A DNA stretch of 64,000 bases from Bradyrhizobium sp. MOS003 (GCF_003020125.1 NZ_PYFW01000006.1:62001-126000); one strand, 5' to 3'. Shown: positions 16,158 through 25,249, counted from the stretch's first letter. Notes: generated by a model not told the origin, from the letters alone. Numbers and translations are program-made.

Positions 16158-18071
16158 TCAGGCCGCGGTCGACCCGAATTCGGGCACCGCATCCTTCAGG
16201 ATGGTCCTGATGGTGGCGCGATCGTCGCGCGCGATCGCCTGCTCCAGCGCCAAGATCCATTTGCGCAGCGTCTGCATCGGCGGCTCGTTCGGCTGCGCGG
16301 CCATGATGCCGGCAACGCCGATCTCGCGGGTCGGCTCCTCGGTGGCGAACAGGATCTCATGCAAGCGCTCGCCCGGCCGCATGCCGGTGAACACGATCTC
16401 GATGTCGTAGCCGGGCTGCAGTCCGGAAAGGCGGATCATGCGCTCGGCGAGATCGACGATCTTCACCGGCTGGCCCATGTTGAGCACGTAGACAGAGACG
16501 TCGGGACGGTGAGTTCCGAGCGCATGCGTGGCCGCGGTGATGACAAGATCGCAGGCCTCGCGGATGGTCATGAAGTAGCGGACCATGTCGGGATGCGTCA
16601 CCGTCACCGGGCCGCCGGCCTCGATCTGGGCCTTGAATTTCGGAACCACTGAGCCGTTGGAGGCCAGCACATTGCCGAACCGGACCGAGATCAGCCGCAT
16701 CGGCGGCCTGGCGCCGCCGCTACCTGCCGCAAGGTCGTGATCCAGCGCCTGGCAGTACATCTCCGCGAAGCGCTTGGTCAGGCCGAGCATCGACACCGGC
16801 TCGATCGCCTTGTCGGTCGAGATCATCACCATGGCTTCGGCGCCGGCGGCAACGGCGGCATCCGCGACGTTGATCGAGCCGAAGATGTTGGTCTTGACGC
16901 CCTCGCTCCAGTCGCGCTCGAGGATCGGCACGTGCTTGAGCGCAGCGGCGTGGAACACGATGTCCGGCTTGAACCCGGCCATCAGGCGCATGATGCGCTC
17001 GCGGTCGCGAATGTCGGCAATCCGTCCTTCGACCTCGGCGGCCGCCCCTCGCGCGGCGAGCGCCTCCGTGATGGCGTAGAGCGCAGGCTCGGAGTTTTCC
17101 ACGATCAGGAGCCGCGCGGCACCGAAGGCGACGACGCGTTCGCAGATCTCCGACCCGATGGAGCCGCCGCCGCCGGTGACGATCACCGCCTTGCCGTTGA
17201 TCAGCGCTTCCAGGCGCGCATAGTCGATCGTCTCGCTCGGCCGCAGCAGGAGGTCCTCGACCGCGACGGCCGTGAGCCGCGGCGCATCGCCGCTCTCGAG
17301 CGAGGGCATCCGGTTGACGATCACACCCAGCTTGCGCGCCCGCATCAGGATCGATTCCGGACGCGCTTCCGGCTCGAATGCCGACGGCGTCATGACGAGG
17401 CGCGCGATCGGCTTGTTGCGCTTGGCGAAGTCGGCGACGACGTCCTCGACGTCGTCGATGCCGCCCAGCACCGGCACGTTGCGGATGAACTGGCCCAGAT
17501 CCGAATTCGACGGCGAGAGCACGCCGACCGGCCAGATGTGCTTGATCGCGCCGCTCTCGATGCCGCGCAGGAGAACCTCCGCATCCGCGGCGCGGCCGAT
17601 CAGCAGCGTCGGCGCGGCCTCCTCGCCCCTGGCGTGACGCCGCACCCGCGTATAGCGGAAGTAGCGGTAGGCCATGCGCAGCGCGCTGAGGAAGGAGATC
17701 TCGAGGAACCAATAGAGGACGATCGTCACCTTGCCGAGGAAGAATGCGCCGCGGACGTTGGGGGCGACGAAGATGTAGTCGAGCACGAGCAAGGCGACCG
17801 TCAGCACGGTCGCGACGCGGATGATGTTCAGCGCGTCAGGCAGCGAGATGAAGCGCCATTTCGTCGTGGTCAGGTTGAAGATGAAGAACACGACCACGCT
17901 GAAGGCGAGGAAGTAGGGCAGGATCTGGAACAGCAGCGGCAGGCGGTCGAAGAAGCCGTCGCCACCCTCGAATCGCAGATAGAAGGCGGCAAAAAGCGCC
18001 GCCGCGGTCGCCAGCAGGTCGTGGAGCGCGATCAGGAAATTGCGCAAGGTGAGATGCGAAAGACGCGTCAT
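16158..18071 (-). CDS. UDP-HexNAc 4,6-dehydratase, membrane-bound WbpM/CapD family
   Basis: A 637-residue protein with four N-terminal transmembrane helices (residues ~10-140), a Rossmann-like middle region, and a C-terminal dehydratase domain with VTGGGGSIGSE (298-308) and STDKAIEPVSMLGLTKR. The Met-x3-Lys in place of Tyr-x3-Lys is characteristic of WbpM/FlaA1 4,6-dehydratases. The reaction converts UDP-GlcNAc to the 4-keto-6-deoxy intermediate for QuiNAc or FucNAc. ATG 18071 is chosen: the 18 codons from the alternative ATG at 18125 show codon use unlike the rest of the gene. Confidence 0.92.
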   Translation of the reverse strand: MTRLSHLTLRNFLIALHDLLATAAALFAAFYLRFEGGDGFFDRLPLLFQILPYFLAFSVVVFFIFNLTTTKWRFISLPDALNIIRVATVLTVALLVLDYIFVAPNVRGAFFLGKVTIVLYWFLEISFLSALRMAYRYFRYTRVRRHARGEEAAPTLLIGRAADAEVLLRGIESGAIKHIWPVGVLSPSNSDLGQFIRNVPVLGGIDDVEDVVADFAKRNKPIARLVMTPSAFEPEARPESILMRARKLGVIVNRMPSLESGDAPRLTAVAVEDLLLRPSETIDYARLEALINGKAVIVTGGGGSIGSEICERVVAFGAARLLIVENSEPALYAITEALAARGAAAEVEGRIADIRDRERIMRLMAGFKPDIVFHAAALKHVPILERDWSEGVKTNIFGSINVADAAVAAGAEAMVMISTDKAIEPVSMLGLTKRFAEMYCQALDHDLAAGSGGARPPMRLISVRFGNVLASNGSVVPKFKAQIEAGGPVTVTHPDMVRYFMTIREACDLVITAATHALGTHRPDVSVYVLNMGQPVKIVDLAERMIRLSGLQPGYDIEIVFTGMRPGERLHEILFATEEPTREIGVAGIMAAQPNEPPMQTLRKWILALEQAIARDDRATIRTILKDAVPEFGSTAA

Positions 18072-18155
18072 CCGCCGACCGATGAAAACCCAGTTAGATG
18101 CAACCTGACCGCGCTGATAGCCCATCTGGACAGGACTTGCCAGCCGCGCGGCCGC

Positions 18156-19442
18156 TCAGGAACCGGCTTCCCCCATCTTCGCCTCGGGCTGTTGTGCCCG
18201 GAGCACCATGCCGCCGGCAACGCCGACCCCGATGACGTACATCCAGCCCTCGTGGAAGTCGAACAGATGGGAGTTGAACAGCGAGGTGAAGATGTTCTGC
18301 ACAACCACCAGGAGTCCGATCCAGTTGTCGAGCCCCTCGCCGCGAAACAGCAGAAGATGCAGGATCCAGATCGCGTAGAGAACGACGATACCGACCGCGC
18401 CCCATTGCACGGCGACGTTGAGCGTCTGGTTATGCGGGTTGCCGATCACCTCGGCTGAGGCCTGGTACAGACCGCTGGGCGTCGCGACCCGTTCGAACAA
18501 TCCGCGCGTCGAACCGGTGCCGTGCCCTATGATCGGCGCCTGCGCGAAGAAGCCGAGCGACTTCCGCCAGAATTCGAGCCGCAGGCCGAGCGAGGTCGGC
18601 TCGCCCTTTTCGACATAGCGCGTGTAGTCGTCGGAAAATCTCTCGGCCGTATGGCGCAAATACGGCGAGGACTGCCAGGCGAGGACCGCAACGGCGAGCA
18701 AGCCGGCGGAGATGAGTGCGATGCTGCGCCCTTTGAGATGAAGCAGCGCGAACACGCCGAACATGATCGGAACGGTGACGAGAGCCGTGCGGGACACCAC
18801 CACGAATGTCATGTTGACGAAGAAGCTCAGCGCCAGCGCCGTCAGTAACCCGGCGAACCAGTATCGCTTCTCACGCAGCAGCATCACGATCGGATAGGCG
18901 AGCGCGACCGCGCACAGCGCAAATTCCTGGCTCTGATCGATGTAGTTCTTGACGAAGATGCCGCGCTCGGGCGGATCGGTCTTGAGCGCGAGGTTCGGAT
19001 AGAAGGCGACCAGCCAGGACATCACCGACAACAGGGCGCAGGACACCAGGAAGGCGACGAAGATCCAGCGGCCGCGCGGCGAACGCTCGAAATGATAGAG
19101 CAGGACCGGCAGCACGAGCAGCTTGATGGTCGGATTGATTGCGTGGAAGCGCGCGCTCCAGGGCGCGTCGGACCAGAGCGTTCCCACCAGCGCGAGCAGC
19201 ACCAGTGCAATCGGAGCCAGACAGATCGGACGCTTCAGGAATTGCAGGAAGGCACGGACGTCGAGAAACGGCAGCATGCAGAGCAGCATCAGCGCGTTGA
19301 AGATCCCCGCAAGCGAGGTCGACCAGGGCAGCGAGGCCGCGGTCAGGACCGCGAAGACATCGACGGTTTCGCTCCAGGCAGCCGGGCTGCGCAGACGGCG
19401 AAGCAACATCTGTCCCGTCGTTTCGCGAGCAAGCGCCGTCAC
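18156..19442 (-). CDS. O-antigen ligase family protein (WaaL/RfaL-like)
   Basis: A 428-residue protein with about twelve hydrophobic segments and one large periplasmic loop that carries GHGTGSTRGLF and NPHNQTLNVAVQWG, the region with the conserved histidine of the Wzy_C/O-antigen ligase family. Such enzymes join undecaprenyl-linked O-antigen to lipid A-core in the periplasm; Wzy polymerases share the domain and are the alternative. The start GTG at 19442 overlaps the hldE stop (GTGA); an ATG 13 codons in is possible. It is the third gene of the hldD operon. Confidence 0.85.
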   Translation of the reverse strand: MTALARETTGQMLLRRLRSPAAWSETVDVFAVLTAASLPWSTSLAGIFNALMLLCMLPFLDVRAFLQFLKRPICLAPIALVLLALVGTLWSDAPWSARFHAINPTIKLLVLPVLLYHFERSPRGRWIFVAFLVSCALLSVMSWLVAFYPNLALKTDPPERGIFVKNYIDQSQEFALCAVALAYPIVMLLREKRYWFAGLLTALALSFFVNMTFVVVSRTALVTVPIMFGVFALLHLKGRSIALISAGLLAVAVLAWQSSPYLRHTAERFSDDYTRYVEKGEPTSLGLRLEFWRKSLGFFAQAPIIGHGTGSTRGLFERVATPSGLYQASAEVIGNPHNQTLNVAVQWGAVGIVVLYAIWILHLLLFRGEGLDNWIGLLVVVQNIFTSLFNSHLFDFHEGWMYVIGVGVAGGMVLRAQQPEAKMGEAGS

Positions 19443-20923
19443 TTGCCGCCTCCCCGGGCGCGATGCACCAGCGCCGTCGTGCTGAAGCCCTGGAGGATGT
19501 CGACGAGCACGACCGTTCCACCCGCTTGCTCGACGACCTCGTGGCCGACCACCTGCTCGCGGGTGTAATCGCCGCCCTTCACCAGCACGCCGGGCCTGAT
19601 CCGCGTGATCAGATCGATTGGCGTGTCCTCGTCGAAGATGACGACGAGATCGACGGCTTCGAGCGCGGCGAGCACCTCGGCACGCGCGCGCTCGTCCTGG
19701 ACCGGCCGCTCGGCGCCCTTGAGCCGCCGCACCGAGGCGTCGCTGTTGAGCCCGACGATCAGGCGGTCGCAAGCGGCGCGCGCTGCAGTCAGCACCTTGA
19801 CGTGGCCGGGATGCAGGATGTCGAAGCAGCCATTGGTGAAGCCGACGCGCTGGCCCTGCCTCCGCCACTCGGCAAGTTGCGCATCGAGGGTATCAGGATC
19901 GAGCACGATCTTCTCCTCGGCCGCCAGCGTGGCATGCGGCAGGATCTTTCGGCGCAACTCGGCCGCGCTCACGCTTGCGGTGCCCTGCTTGCCGACGGCG
20001 ACGGCGGCAGCGGCACTGGCCATGCGCAACGCCGTGTCCCAATCCGCGCCCGTCGCAAGCGCGACCGCGAGCGCGGCGGCCACGGTGTCACCGGCGCCGG
20101 AGACGTCACGCACTTTGACCGGGAAAGCCGGAACGTGGACCGCTGCACCATTGCGCGGCACCAGCGTCATGCCCTGCTCGCCTTGCGTGACCAGGATCGC
20201 CTCGCAATCGGCGAGCCGCATCACATCCTCGCTGGCATCGACGATGCTCTGTGGCGTGTCGGCGCGGCTGCGCGTTGCTTCCGAAAATTCCTTGCGGTTG
20301 GGCGTGAGCAGCGTGGCGCCGCGATAGATCGCCCAGTTCAAGCTCTTGGGATCCACGATCACGGGCTTGCCGAGCTTTCGTGCGGCGTCGATGGTGTGGC
20401 GGATGACGCGCGCCGTCAGCACGCCCTTGGCGTAGTCCGAGAGCAGCAAGATGTCGGCGCGCGCGATCTGCGGGAGGATCGCCTCGATCAGCTTCGTCTC
20501 GATGTCATCGGAGGCAGGCGCCGCCTGCTCCCAATCCGCGCGCAGCATATGCGTGGAAAAATGTTCGGAGACGAAGCGGACTTTTCGCGTGGTCGGCCGC
20601 GCGGGGTCGCGCACCAGCATGTTTTCGATCGCATCAAGCTCATCCAGGGCCGCCTTGAGCCGTGCACCGGCATCGTCCTCGCCGACGAGGCCGACGAAGA
20701 TACAGCGTGCGCCCAGCGAGGCGACGTTGCGCGCGACATTGCCGGCGCCGCCGATATGGATCTCGCTGCGCTGGGCTGTGATGACGGGCGTCGGCGCTTC
20801 CGGCGAGATCCGCGACACCTCGCCATAGACGAATTCGTCCAGCATGATGTCGCCGATGCACAGCACCGTGCGGCCTGAGATGGCCTTCGCGAGGGCGTCG
20901 AAATCAAGAATGGGCGTCGGCAT
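19439..20923 (-). CDS. hldE: Bifunctional heptose-7-phosphate kinase / heptose-1-phosphate adenylyltransferase
   Basis: A 494-residue fusion. The N-terminal ribokinase-fold domain (to about residue 320) has LCIGDIMLDEFVYG, GGAGNVARNVA and the DVSGAGDTVAAA catalytic motif. The C-terminal cytidylyltransferase-fold domain has VGFTNGCFDILHPGHV and LIVGLNSDASVRRLKG. The enzyme makes ADP-D-glycero-beta-D-manno-heptose for LPS core. The ATG at 20923 is taken; a TTG two codons earlier (20929) is closer to a GAGG and may be used. It follows hldD by 12 bases and overlaps the ligase gene. Confidence 0.95.
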   Translation of the reverse strand: MPTPILDFDALAKAISGRTVLCIGDIMLDEFVYGEVSRISPEAPTPVITAQRSEIHIGGAGNVARNVASLGARCIFVGLVGEDDAGARLKAALDELDAIENMLVRDPARPTTRKVRFVSEHFSTHMLRADWEQAAPASDDIETKLIEAILPQIARADILLLSDYAKGVLTARVIRHTIDAARKLGKPVIVDPKSLNWAIYRGATLLTPNRKEFSEATRSRADTPQSIVDASEDVMRLADCEAILVTQGEQGMTLVPRNGAAVHVPAFPVKVRDVSGAGDTVAAALAVALATGADWDTALRMASAAAAVAVGKQGTASVSAAELRRKILPHATLAAEEKIVLDPDTLDAQLAEWRRQGQRVGFTNGCFDILHPGHVKVLTAARAACDRLIVGLNSDASVRRLKGAERPVQDERARAEVLAALEAVDLVVIFDEDTPIDLITRIRPGVLVKGGDYTREQVVGHEVVEQAGGTVVLVDILQGFSTTALVHRARGGGK

Positions 20924-20935
20924 GGTCAAATGGCC

Positions 20936-21916
20936 TCAGCGGAAGCGGTCGGGCCGGTCGAGGTAATCCCCGACATAGGCCTTCACCGCATCCTCGAGCG
21001 TCGTGAAGCCGCCGTTATAGCCGGCACGGTGGAGGCGATCGACCTCGCTCTGGGTGAAGTACTGGTAGGCCCCGCGGATCTGCTCGGGCATGTCGATATA
21101 CTCGATGTTGGGCCTGGTACCGAGCGCGGCATAGGCCGCCAACATCAGATCCCTGAAGCTGCGCGCGTTGCCGGTCCCGACGTTGAAGAGTCCGGACACC
21201 GATGGTGTCGCGAGCAGCCACATCACGACGCGCACGACGTCGTCGACATAGATGAAATCGCGGCGCTGATCGCCGTCGGCGATGCCCTCACGGTGCGACT
21301 TGAACAATTGCACGACGCGGCCTGCCTTGACGTCGTCGAAGCGCCGCGCCAGCACGCTCATCATCGAGCCCTTGTGATATTCGTTGGGGCCGAACACGTT
21401 GAAGAATTTCAGGCCAACCCATTGCGGCGGGAGCTTTTCGCCGCGCGCGGCACGTTCGGCGACCGCGAGATCGAACATGTGCTTGCTCCAGCCGTAGAGA
21501 TTCATCGGCCGCAGTTTCTTCAACGCCGGCAGCGAGCCGTCGTCGTCGAAACCCTCCTCGCCGTCACCATAGGTCGCCGCCGAGGAGGCGTAGATGAAGG
21601 GCACGGCGGCTGTCGTGCACCAATCGAGAAGGCGCATCGACAGGCGAAAGTTGGTCTCGAACACGAGATCGCCGTCGGTCGCGGTGGTCGCGGAAATCGC
21701 CCCGAGATGGATCACGGCGTCCAGGGGGCGGCCCTTCAGCCAGTCCATCAGCTCGGCCGGCGGGACGATATCCACAAGCTGGCGCTTGGCGAGGTTCCGC
21801 CACTTGCCCTCGTTGCCCAGGAAATCGCAGATCACGACATCACCGCGGCCGGCGTCATTGAGCGCGGCCACGACATTCGACCCGATAAAACCGGCCCCGC
21901 CGGTCACCAGCAACAT
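20936..21916 (-). CDS. hldD: ADP-L-glycero-D-manno-heptose 6-epimerase
   Basis: A 326-residue extended SDR with LLVTGGAGFIGSNVV at the very N-terminus, the family-specific HLGAIS and SSAATYG strings, the catalytic YGWSKHMFD, and KFFNVFGPNEYHKGSM. These match HldD (RfaD), the last step of ADP-heptose synthesis, acting in the cytoplasm. It is the first gene of the operon hldD-hldE-ligase-dehydratase-glycosyltransferase-reductase, with the promoter presumably in the 159-base gap shared with the divergent heptosyltransferase gene. Confidence 0.94.
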   Translation of the reverse strand: MLLVTGGAGFIGSNVVAALNDAGRGDVVICDFLGNEGKWRNLAKRQLVDIVPPAELMDWLKGRPLDAVIHLGAISATTATDGDLVFETNFRLSMRLLDWCTTAAVPFIYASSAATYGDGEEGFDDDGSLPALKKLRPMNLYGWSKHMFDLAVAERAARGEKLPPQWVGLKFFNVFGPNEYHKGSMMSVLARRFDDVKAGRVVQLFKSHREGIADGDQRRDFIYVDDVVRVVMWLLATPSVSGLFNVGTGNARSFRDLMLAAYAALGTRPNIEYIDMPEQIRGAYQYFTQSEVDRLHRAGYNGGFTTLEDAVKAYVGDYLDRPDRFR

Positions 21917-22075
21917 TCAGAAATCCCTGCCCGATCTTTGCGCCCGGTCCTGCCGTAGCGCATGAGCCGCCAAAGTGTAAGCGGTTTTGGATTGAACGGC
22001 CTGCCGGCTTTACCTGCCGGCCCGGAGCGGCTACCGAACGGCCATAACCGGTTTCGCCTCGGCCCCTATCAATAA

Positions 22076-23155
22076 ATGAATAAAGATTCGCAATTTAGTG
22101 GAGATGCCGATCGGGACGACACACGCCCGATCCTGATCATTCCCTACATGTGGATCGGTGATTTCGTGCGGAATCACACCGTGGTCCGCGTCCTGAAGCA
22201 GCGCTGGCCGAACCGGCCAGTCGATCTCCTCACCACATCCCTTTGCGCCCCGCTGGTCGATTATATGCCCGGCGTGCGCGAGGGGATCGTCTGGGACCTG
22301 CCGCGCGGCCGGCTTGCCCTGGGACGCCAACTGGCCTTGGCAAAGCTCCTGCGCAAGCGAAACTATGGCACCGCCCTGGTGCTGCCCCGGACGTGGAAGG
22401 CGGCCATCGCGCCGGCGCTGGCCGGTATCCCTGAACGGGTCGGCTTCGTCGGCGAGTTCAGGTTCGGCCTGCTCAACCGCTGGCGCTGGGGCGAGAAGAA
22501 GCTGCCCCGCTTCATCGACAAGAATGCCGCCCTCGCCCAGCCCGATGGCGCGCCCCTGCCTCCGGAATGGCCGATGCCGCAATTGCGGGTCCCGGTCGAG
22601 GACATCGTCCGGTGGCGGCAGGCTAACGGCCTCAGCGCCGGCGCCGCGGTGGCGCTGGCGCCCGGCTCGGTCGGCGTCTCGAAGCGCTGGACCTACTATC
22701 CGGAGGCCGCCCGGCTCCTGGTCGAGCGCGGGCTGGAGGCTTGGGTAGTCGGTGGCCCCGGGGAGAAGGGCCTCGCCCAGGAGATCGTCGCGGCCGGCGG
22801 CTCCGGGATCGCTGGCGGCCCGGGGGTCCGCGACCTCACCGGCAACGACTTGCGCAACGGCGTGCTGGCCATGGCCGCCGCCGGCGTCGCCATCTCCAAC
22901 GATTCCGGCCTCATGCACATCGCCGCCGCGCTGGGCACGCCCACCATGGGCATCTTCGGCCCGACCAGCCCCTATCTCTGGGCGCCCCTTAACGGACTTG
23001 CCGCAACCGTGGTCCAGGACAAGGAAAAGCTGTCCTGCCAGCCCTGCCAGAGCACGATCTGCAAGATGAACGACCACCGCTGCATGCGGAACATCGCAGC
23101 GAGCGAGGTGGTGGGGATTGCGCAGAGGGTGCTGGCGGAAGCAGGTCACGCGTGA
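22076..23155 (+). CDS. waaF: ADP-heptose--LPS heptosyltransferase II (GT9)
   Basis: A 359-residue GT9 family enzyme. The N-terminus PILIIPYMWIGDFV and the C-terminal ISNDSGLMHIAAALGTPTMG with FGPTSPYLWAPL (donor-binding signature) identify the heptosyltransferase family; the C-terminal cysteine cluster LSCQPCQSTICKMNDHRC is typical of the WaaF branch. It transfers heptose to the inner core at the cytoplasmic face. The gene is divergent from hldD, which makes the donor. ATG at 22076 is the first start in a short A/T-rich leader; no strong Shine-Dalgarno is visible. Confidence 0.9.
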   Translation: MNKDSQFSGDADRDDTRPILIIPYMWIGDFVRNHTVVRVLKQRWPNRPVDLLTTSLCAPLVDYMPGVREGIVWDLPRGRLALGRQLALAKLLRKRNYGTALVLPRTWKAAIAPALAGIPERVGFVGEFRFGLLNRWRWGEKKLPRFIDKNAALAQPDGAPLPPEWPMPQLRVPVEDIVRWRQANGLSAGAAVALAPGSVGVSKRWTYYPEAARLLVERGLEAWVVGGPGEKGLAQEIVAAGGSGIAGGPGVRDLTGNDLRNGVLAMAAAGVAISNDSGLMHIAAALGTPTMGIFGPTSPYLWAPLNGLAATVVQDKEKLSCQPCQSTICKMNDHRCMRNIAASEVVGIAQRVLAEAGHA

Positions 23156-23199
23156 CGAGCCGAGACACCAAGCGCGGACAGTCCTAACCGAAAGCTCGC

Positions 23200-23232
23200 G
23201 GAGACCACCCTGCGTCAGCGCGGGTGGTCTCC
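23200..23232. other. Perfect 11-bp-stem hairpin after waaF
   Basis: GGAGACCACCC pairs exactly with GGGTGGTCTCC around an 11-base loop, 45 bases after the waaF stop. No T-run follows on either strand, so it may stop transcription poorly or act as an RNA stability element. It lies in a 351-base stretch (23156-23506) with no intact gene. Confidence 0.6.
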
Positions 23233-23241
23233 GGTCGATCG

Positions 23242-23424
23242 TCAGCGCTGAGTCTTGCCGCGCGCCGGAGGCAGAAGCACGGTGTCGATGACCGGATCAC
23301 GCCGTTTGACGCCTCGATGTCCAGCTGGATGACATGCGCGTCGCATAGGCGACGCGCCAGAACCGCTTGGCGCGATCGATCGCCTTGGTGGCCTGCTGCA
23401 GGCCGTCTTCGCCATCGTCTCCAA
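23242..23424 (-). pseudogene. Possible frameshifted remnant of an unidentified gene
   Basis: Between waaF and ubiG no intact gene is seen. On the minus strand three short blocks in different frames have protein-like composition and follow one another: DGEDGLQQATKAIDRAKRFW near 23360-23424, HVIQLDIEASNGV near 23300-23340, and DPVIDTVLLPPARGKTQR ending with a stop at 23242. This would suit the C-terminus of a gene broken by two frameshifts. No family was recognised and chance cannot be excluded. Confidence 0.3.
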
Positions 23425-23506
23425 GCAGGCAGGACTGGTCTCGGTCAGCGACGTGGAGGTGGTGCGGCCGGAGCGATTCTCAGCAGGATGCGCGTGGCAC
23501 GGCATA

Positions 23507-24283
23507 TCATGCCGCTGTCGGCTTACCGCGCCGCCGATAGATCTGGAGATAGTTGGTGCTGCACGAGCGGGTCGTATGCCAGCGCATGGGGATCGGAGCG
23601 AGCTCCAGACCGCAGGTCTCGACGACGGAGAACCCGAGCGGAGCCAGCGTGCCTGCGATCTCATCCGGCCGCATGAAGCGCCGCCAGTCGTGGGTGCCAC
23701 GGGGCAGCCAGCCCAGAACATATTCCGCGCCGATGATCGCCTTCACGAACGATACCAGCGTCCGGTTCAACGTGCCGATCACCAGCAGCCCGCCAGGCGC
23801 AACCAGGCTGCCGGTCGCGGCGAGGAAGCGGTCAGTGTCGGCGACGTGCTCGACGACCTCGAGCGACAGCACGATGTCGAACTGCCGCCGTTCGGCGACC
23901 AGCTCCTCGGGAACGGCCTGCCGGTAGCCGATAGGCAACCTGGCTTGGTCCGCATGGATCGTCGCCACGCGGACGTTGCGCTCGGCGGCGTCGATGCCGA
24001 GCGCAAGCGCGCCGAGACGGGCCATCGGCTCCGTCACCAGACCCGCGCCGCAACCGACGTCGAGCAGGGTCAAGCCGTCGAGGGGCCGCTCTCGCCTGGG
24101 GTCACGCACCATCAACGCGGGAAGCCGGTTGCTGAGGTGCGCGACGCGCGCCGCATTGAAGCTGTGAACCAGCTTCATGCGGCCGTCGGGATTCCACCAA
24201 TCCTCGGCGAGGGCCTCGAACCGCGCGATCTCGTCAGGATCCACGCTCGGCGCGAGGCCGGTCTTCATGTCCTTGCGCAGCAT
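23507..24283 (-). CDS. ubiG: Ubiquinone biosynthesis O-methyltransferase
   Basis: A 258-residue class I SAM methyltransferase. The UbiG pattern is clear: ARFEALAEDWWNPDGRMKLVH near the N-terminus (split as ARFEALAEDWW and NPDGRMKLVHSFN), motif I LLDVGCGAGLVTEPMARLGA, GIDAAERNV, SLEVVEHVAD and GTHDWRRFM. It methylates both O-positions in ubiquinone synthesis. The last ~30 residues (PIPMRWHTTRSCSTNYLQIYRR) diverge from the usual DTDVNY-type ending. Two in-frame starts exist (24283 and five codons later). It lies two bases before the stop of the DUF2256 gene on the same strand. Confidence 0.92.
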   Translation of the reverse strand: MLRKDMKTGLAPSVDPDEIARFEALAEDWWNPDGRMKLVHSFNAARVAHLSNRLPALMVRDPRRERPLDGLTLLDVGCGAGLVTEPMARLGALALGIDAAERNVRVATIHADQARLPIGYRQAVPEELVAERRQFDIVLSLEVVEHVADTDRFLAATGSLVAPGGLLVIGTLNRTLVSFVKAIIGAEYVLGWLPRGTHDWRRFMRPDEIAGTLAPLGFSVVETCGLELAPIPMRWHTTRSCSTNYLQIYRRRGKPTAA

Positions 24284-24285
24284 GG

Positions 24286-24450
24286 TCAGCCTTCCTGGCG
24301 CGCAGCACGTCGCCCGTTACCGCGGCACCGTTCGGAACAGAATTTCACGCTTGGCCAGTCCCGCGCCCATTTTCGCCGCCAAGCGAACGATCGCTTGCAA
24401 ACGGCGCATATTTTGGTCGGAAGGTCCGATTTGCGTCGCATCTTCGGCAT
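24286..24450 (-). CDS. DUF2256 small zinc-finger-like protein
   Basis: A 54-residue basic protein with KICAVCKRSFAWRRKWARDW followed by VKFCSERCR, i.e. two CxxC-type pairs in the pattern of DUF2256. The four cysteines suggest zinc binding. Function is unknown. ATG 24450 is chosen because the family starts about ten residues before the first cysteine; the frame is open to 24555. It is directly upstream of ubiG and probably co-transcribed with it. Confidence 0.8.
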   Translation of the reverse strand: MPKMRRKSDLPTKICAVCKRSFAWRRKWARDWPSVKFCSERCRGNGRRAARQEG

Positions 24451-24697
24451 GGAGGACTTGCCCAGAGAGAAAAGACCAGTTTGCGCAGCTGGCGCTCGCA
24501 GCCAGCGTGGGTGCCCGCACGGATCGAGACTTTCTCTCCCTGAACGACTCTGCACGGCTTTTGGATCAGGACGCCCAGCCCTTCGCCGCGCCGCTTGTGA
24601 TCCGAATCCGGCTTGCGATCGTTTCCTCGCCCACGGGGACGCAATCGTGCGGGGAGATCAGATCAGCCGGCGCGCCCAAGGAGATGATCCAAGGCAG

Positions 24698-25249
24698 ATG
24701 ATCAAGACCATTGCAGCTTGGATCGGCAGCTATGCGGATCATCCGGACCCTCGGTCGGCGCTCGCCGGCAAGATCGCGCTCGTGGTGGCATCCAACCAGC
24801 CTTTCTATCCCCTCTATCTGCATTGGATCGTGGGGACGGCCGCATGGCCGGCCTGGCTCAGCCTGCTCTCGACGCCTTTCTTCCTCGCCGTCCCGGCCCT
24901 GGCGAAAAGGAATTCGCTTGCGGGCCGCGCGCTGCTTCCACTGGCCGGCGTCGGCAACACCGTCTTATGCGTCAAGCTGTTCGGCGCATCGTCGGGCGTC
25001 GAGCTGTTCCTGCTTCCCTGTGTGCTGCTGGGCACGATTTTGTTTCGGCCGGACGAGCGCCTGAAAACAGCAATCGTCGCCACGCTTCCATTCATCGTCT
25101 ATCTCTTCGTCGATGCCCATCTCGGCCACCCCCTGATGATGACGTCGGACTATCCGAGGCTGGTCGCCTTGAACGGCATGAGCGTGGCAGCCCTGATCGC
25201 GCTGATCGGCCTGCTCTGCTCGACGGTGCTGGCGGCGCGAGAGGCGTGA
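24698..25249 (+). CDS. Hypothetical multispanning membrane protein
   Basis: A 183-residue hydrophobic protein with about five predicted transmembrane segments (FYPLYLHWIVG, LSLLSTPFFLAVPAL, LPLAGVGNTVLCVKLF, ELFLLPCVLLGTILF, ALIALIGLLCSTVLAA) and a short charged N-terminus. The family is not recognised; the segment order resembles the membrane part of some bacterial signalling proteins, but no catalytic domain follows. AAGG seven bases upstream of ATG 24698 supports this start. It is divergent from the DUF2256-ubiG pair and 35 bases ahead of the DUF3429 gene, probably in one operon with it. Confidence 0.72.
   Translation: MIKTIAAWIGSYADHPDPRSALAGKIALVVASNQPFYPLYLHWIVGTAAWPAWLSLLSTPFFLAVPALAKRNSLAGRALLPLAGVGNTVLCVKLFGASSGVELFLLPCVLLGTILFRPDERLKTAIVATLPFIVYLFVDAHLGHPLMMTSDYPRLVALNGMSVAALIALIGLLCSTVLAAREA

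Noticed and set aside
13991..16192. Apparent 733-residue fusion of a glycosyltransferase region and an epimerase
   Set aside because: The first two-thirds are out of frame with the real glycosyltransferase; two separate genes with an ATGA overlap explain the region better.
16737..18458. 573-codon plus-strand open frame antisense to the WbpM-like and ligase genes
   Set aside because: Same shadow composition, no ribosome binding site and no domain, overlapping two convincing minus-strand genes.
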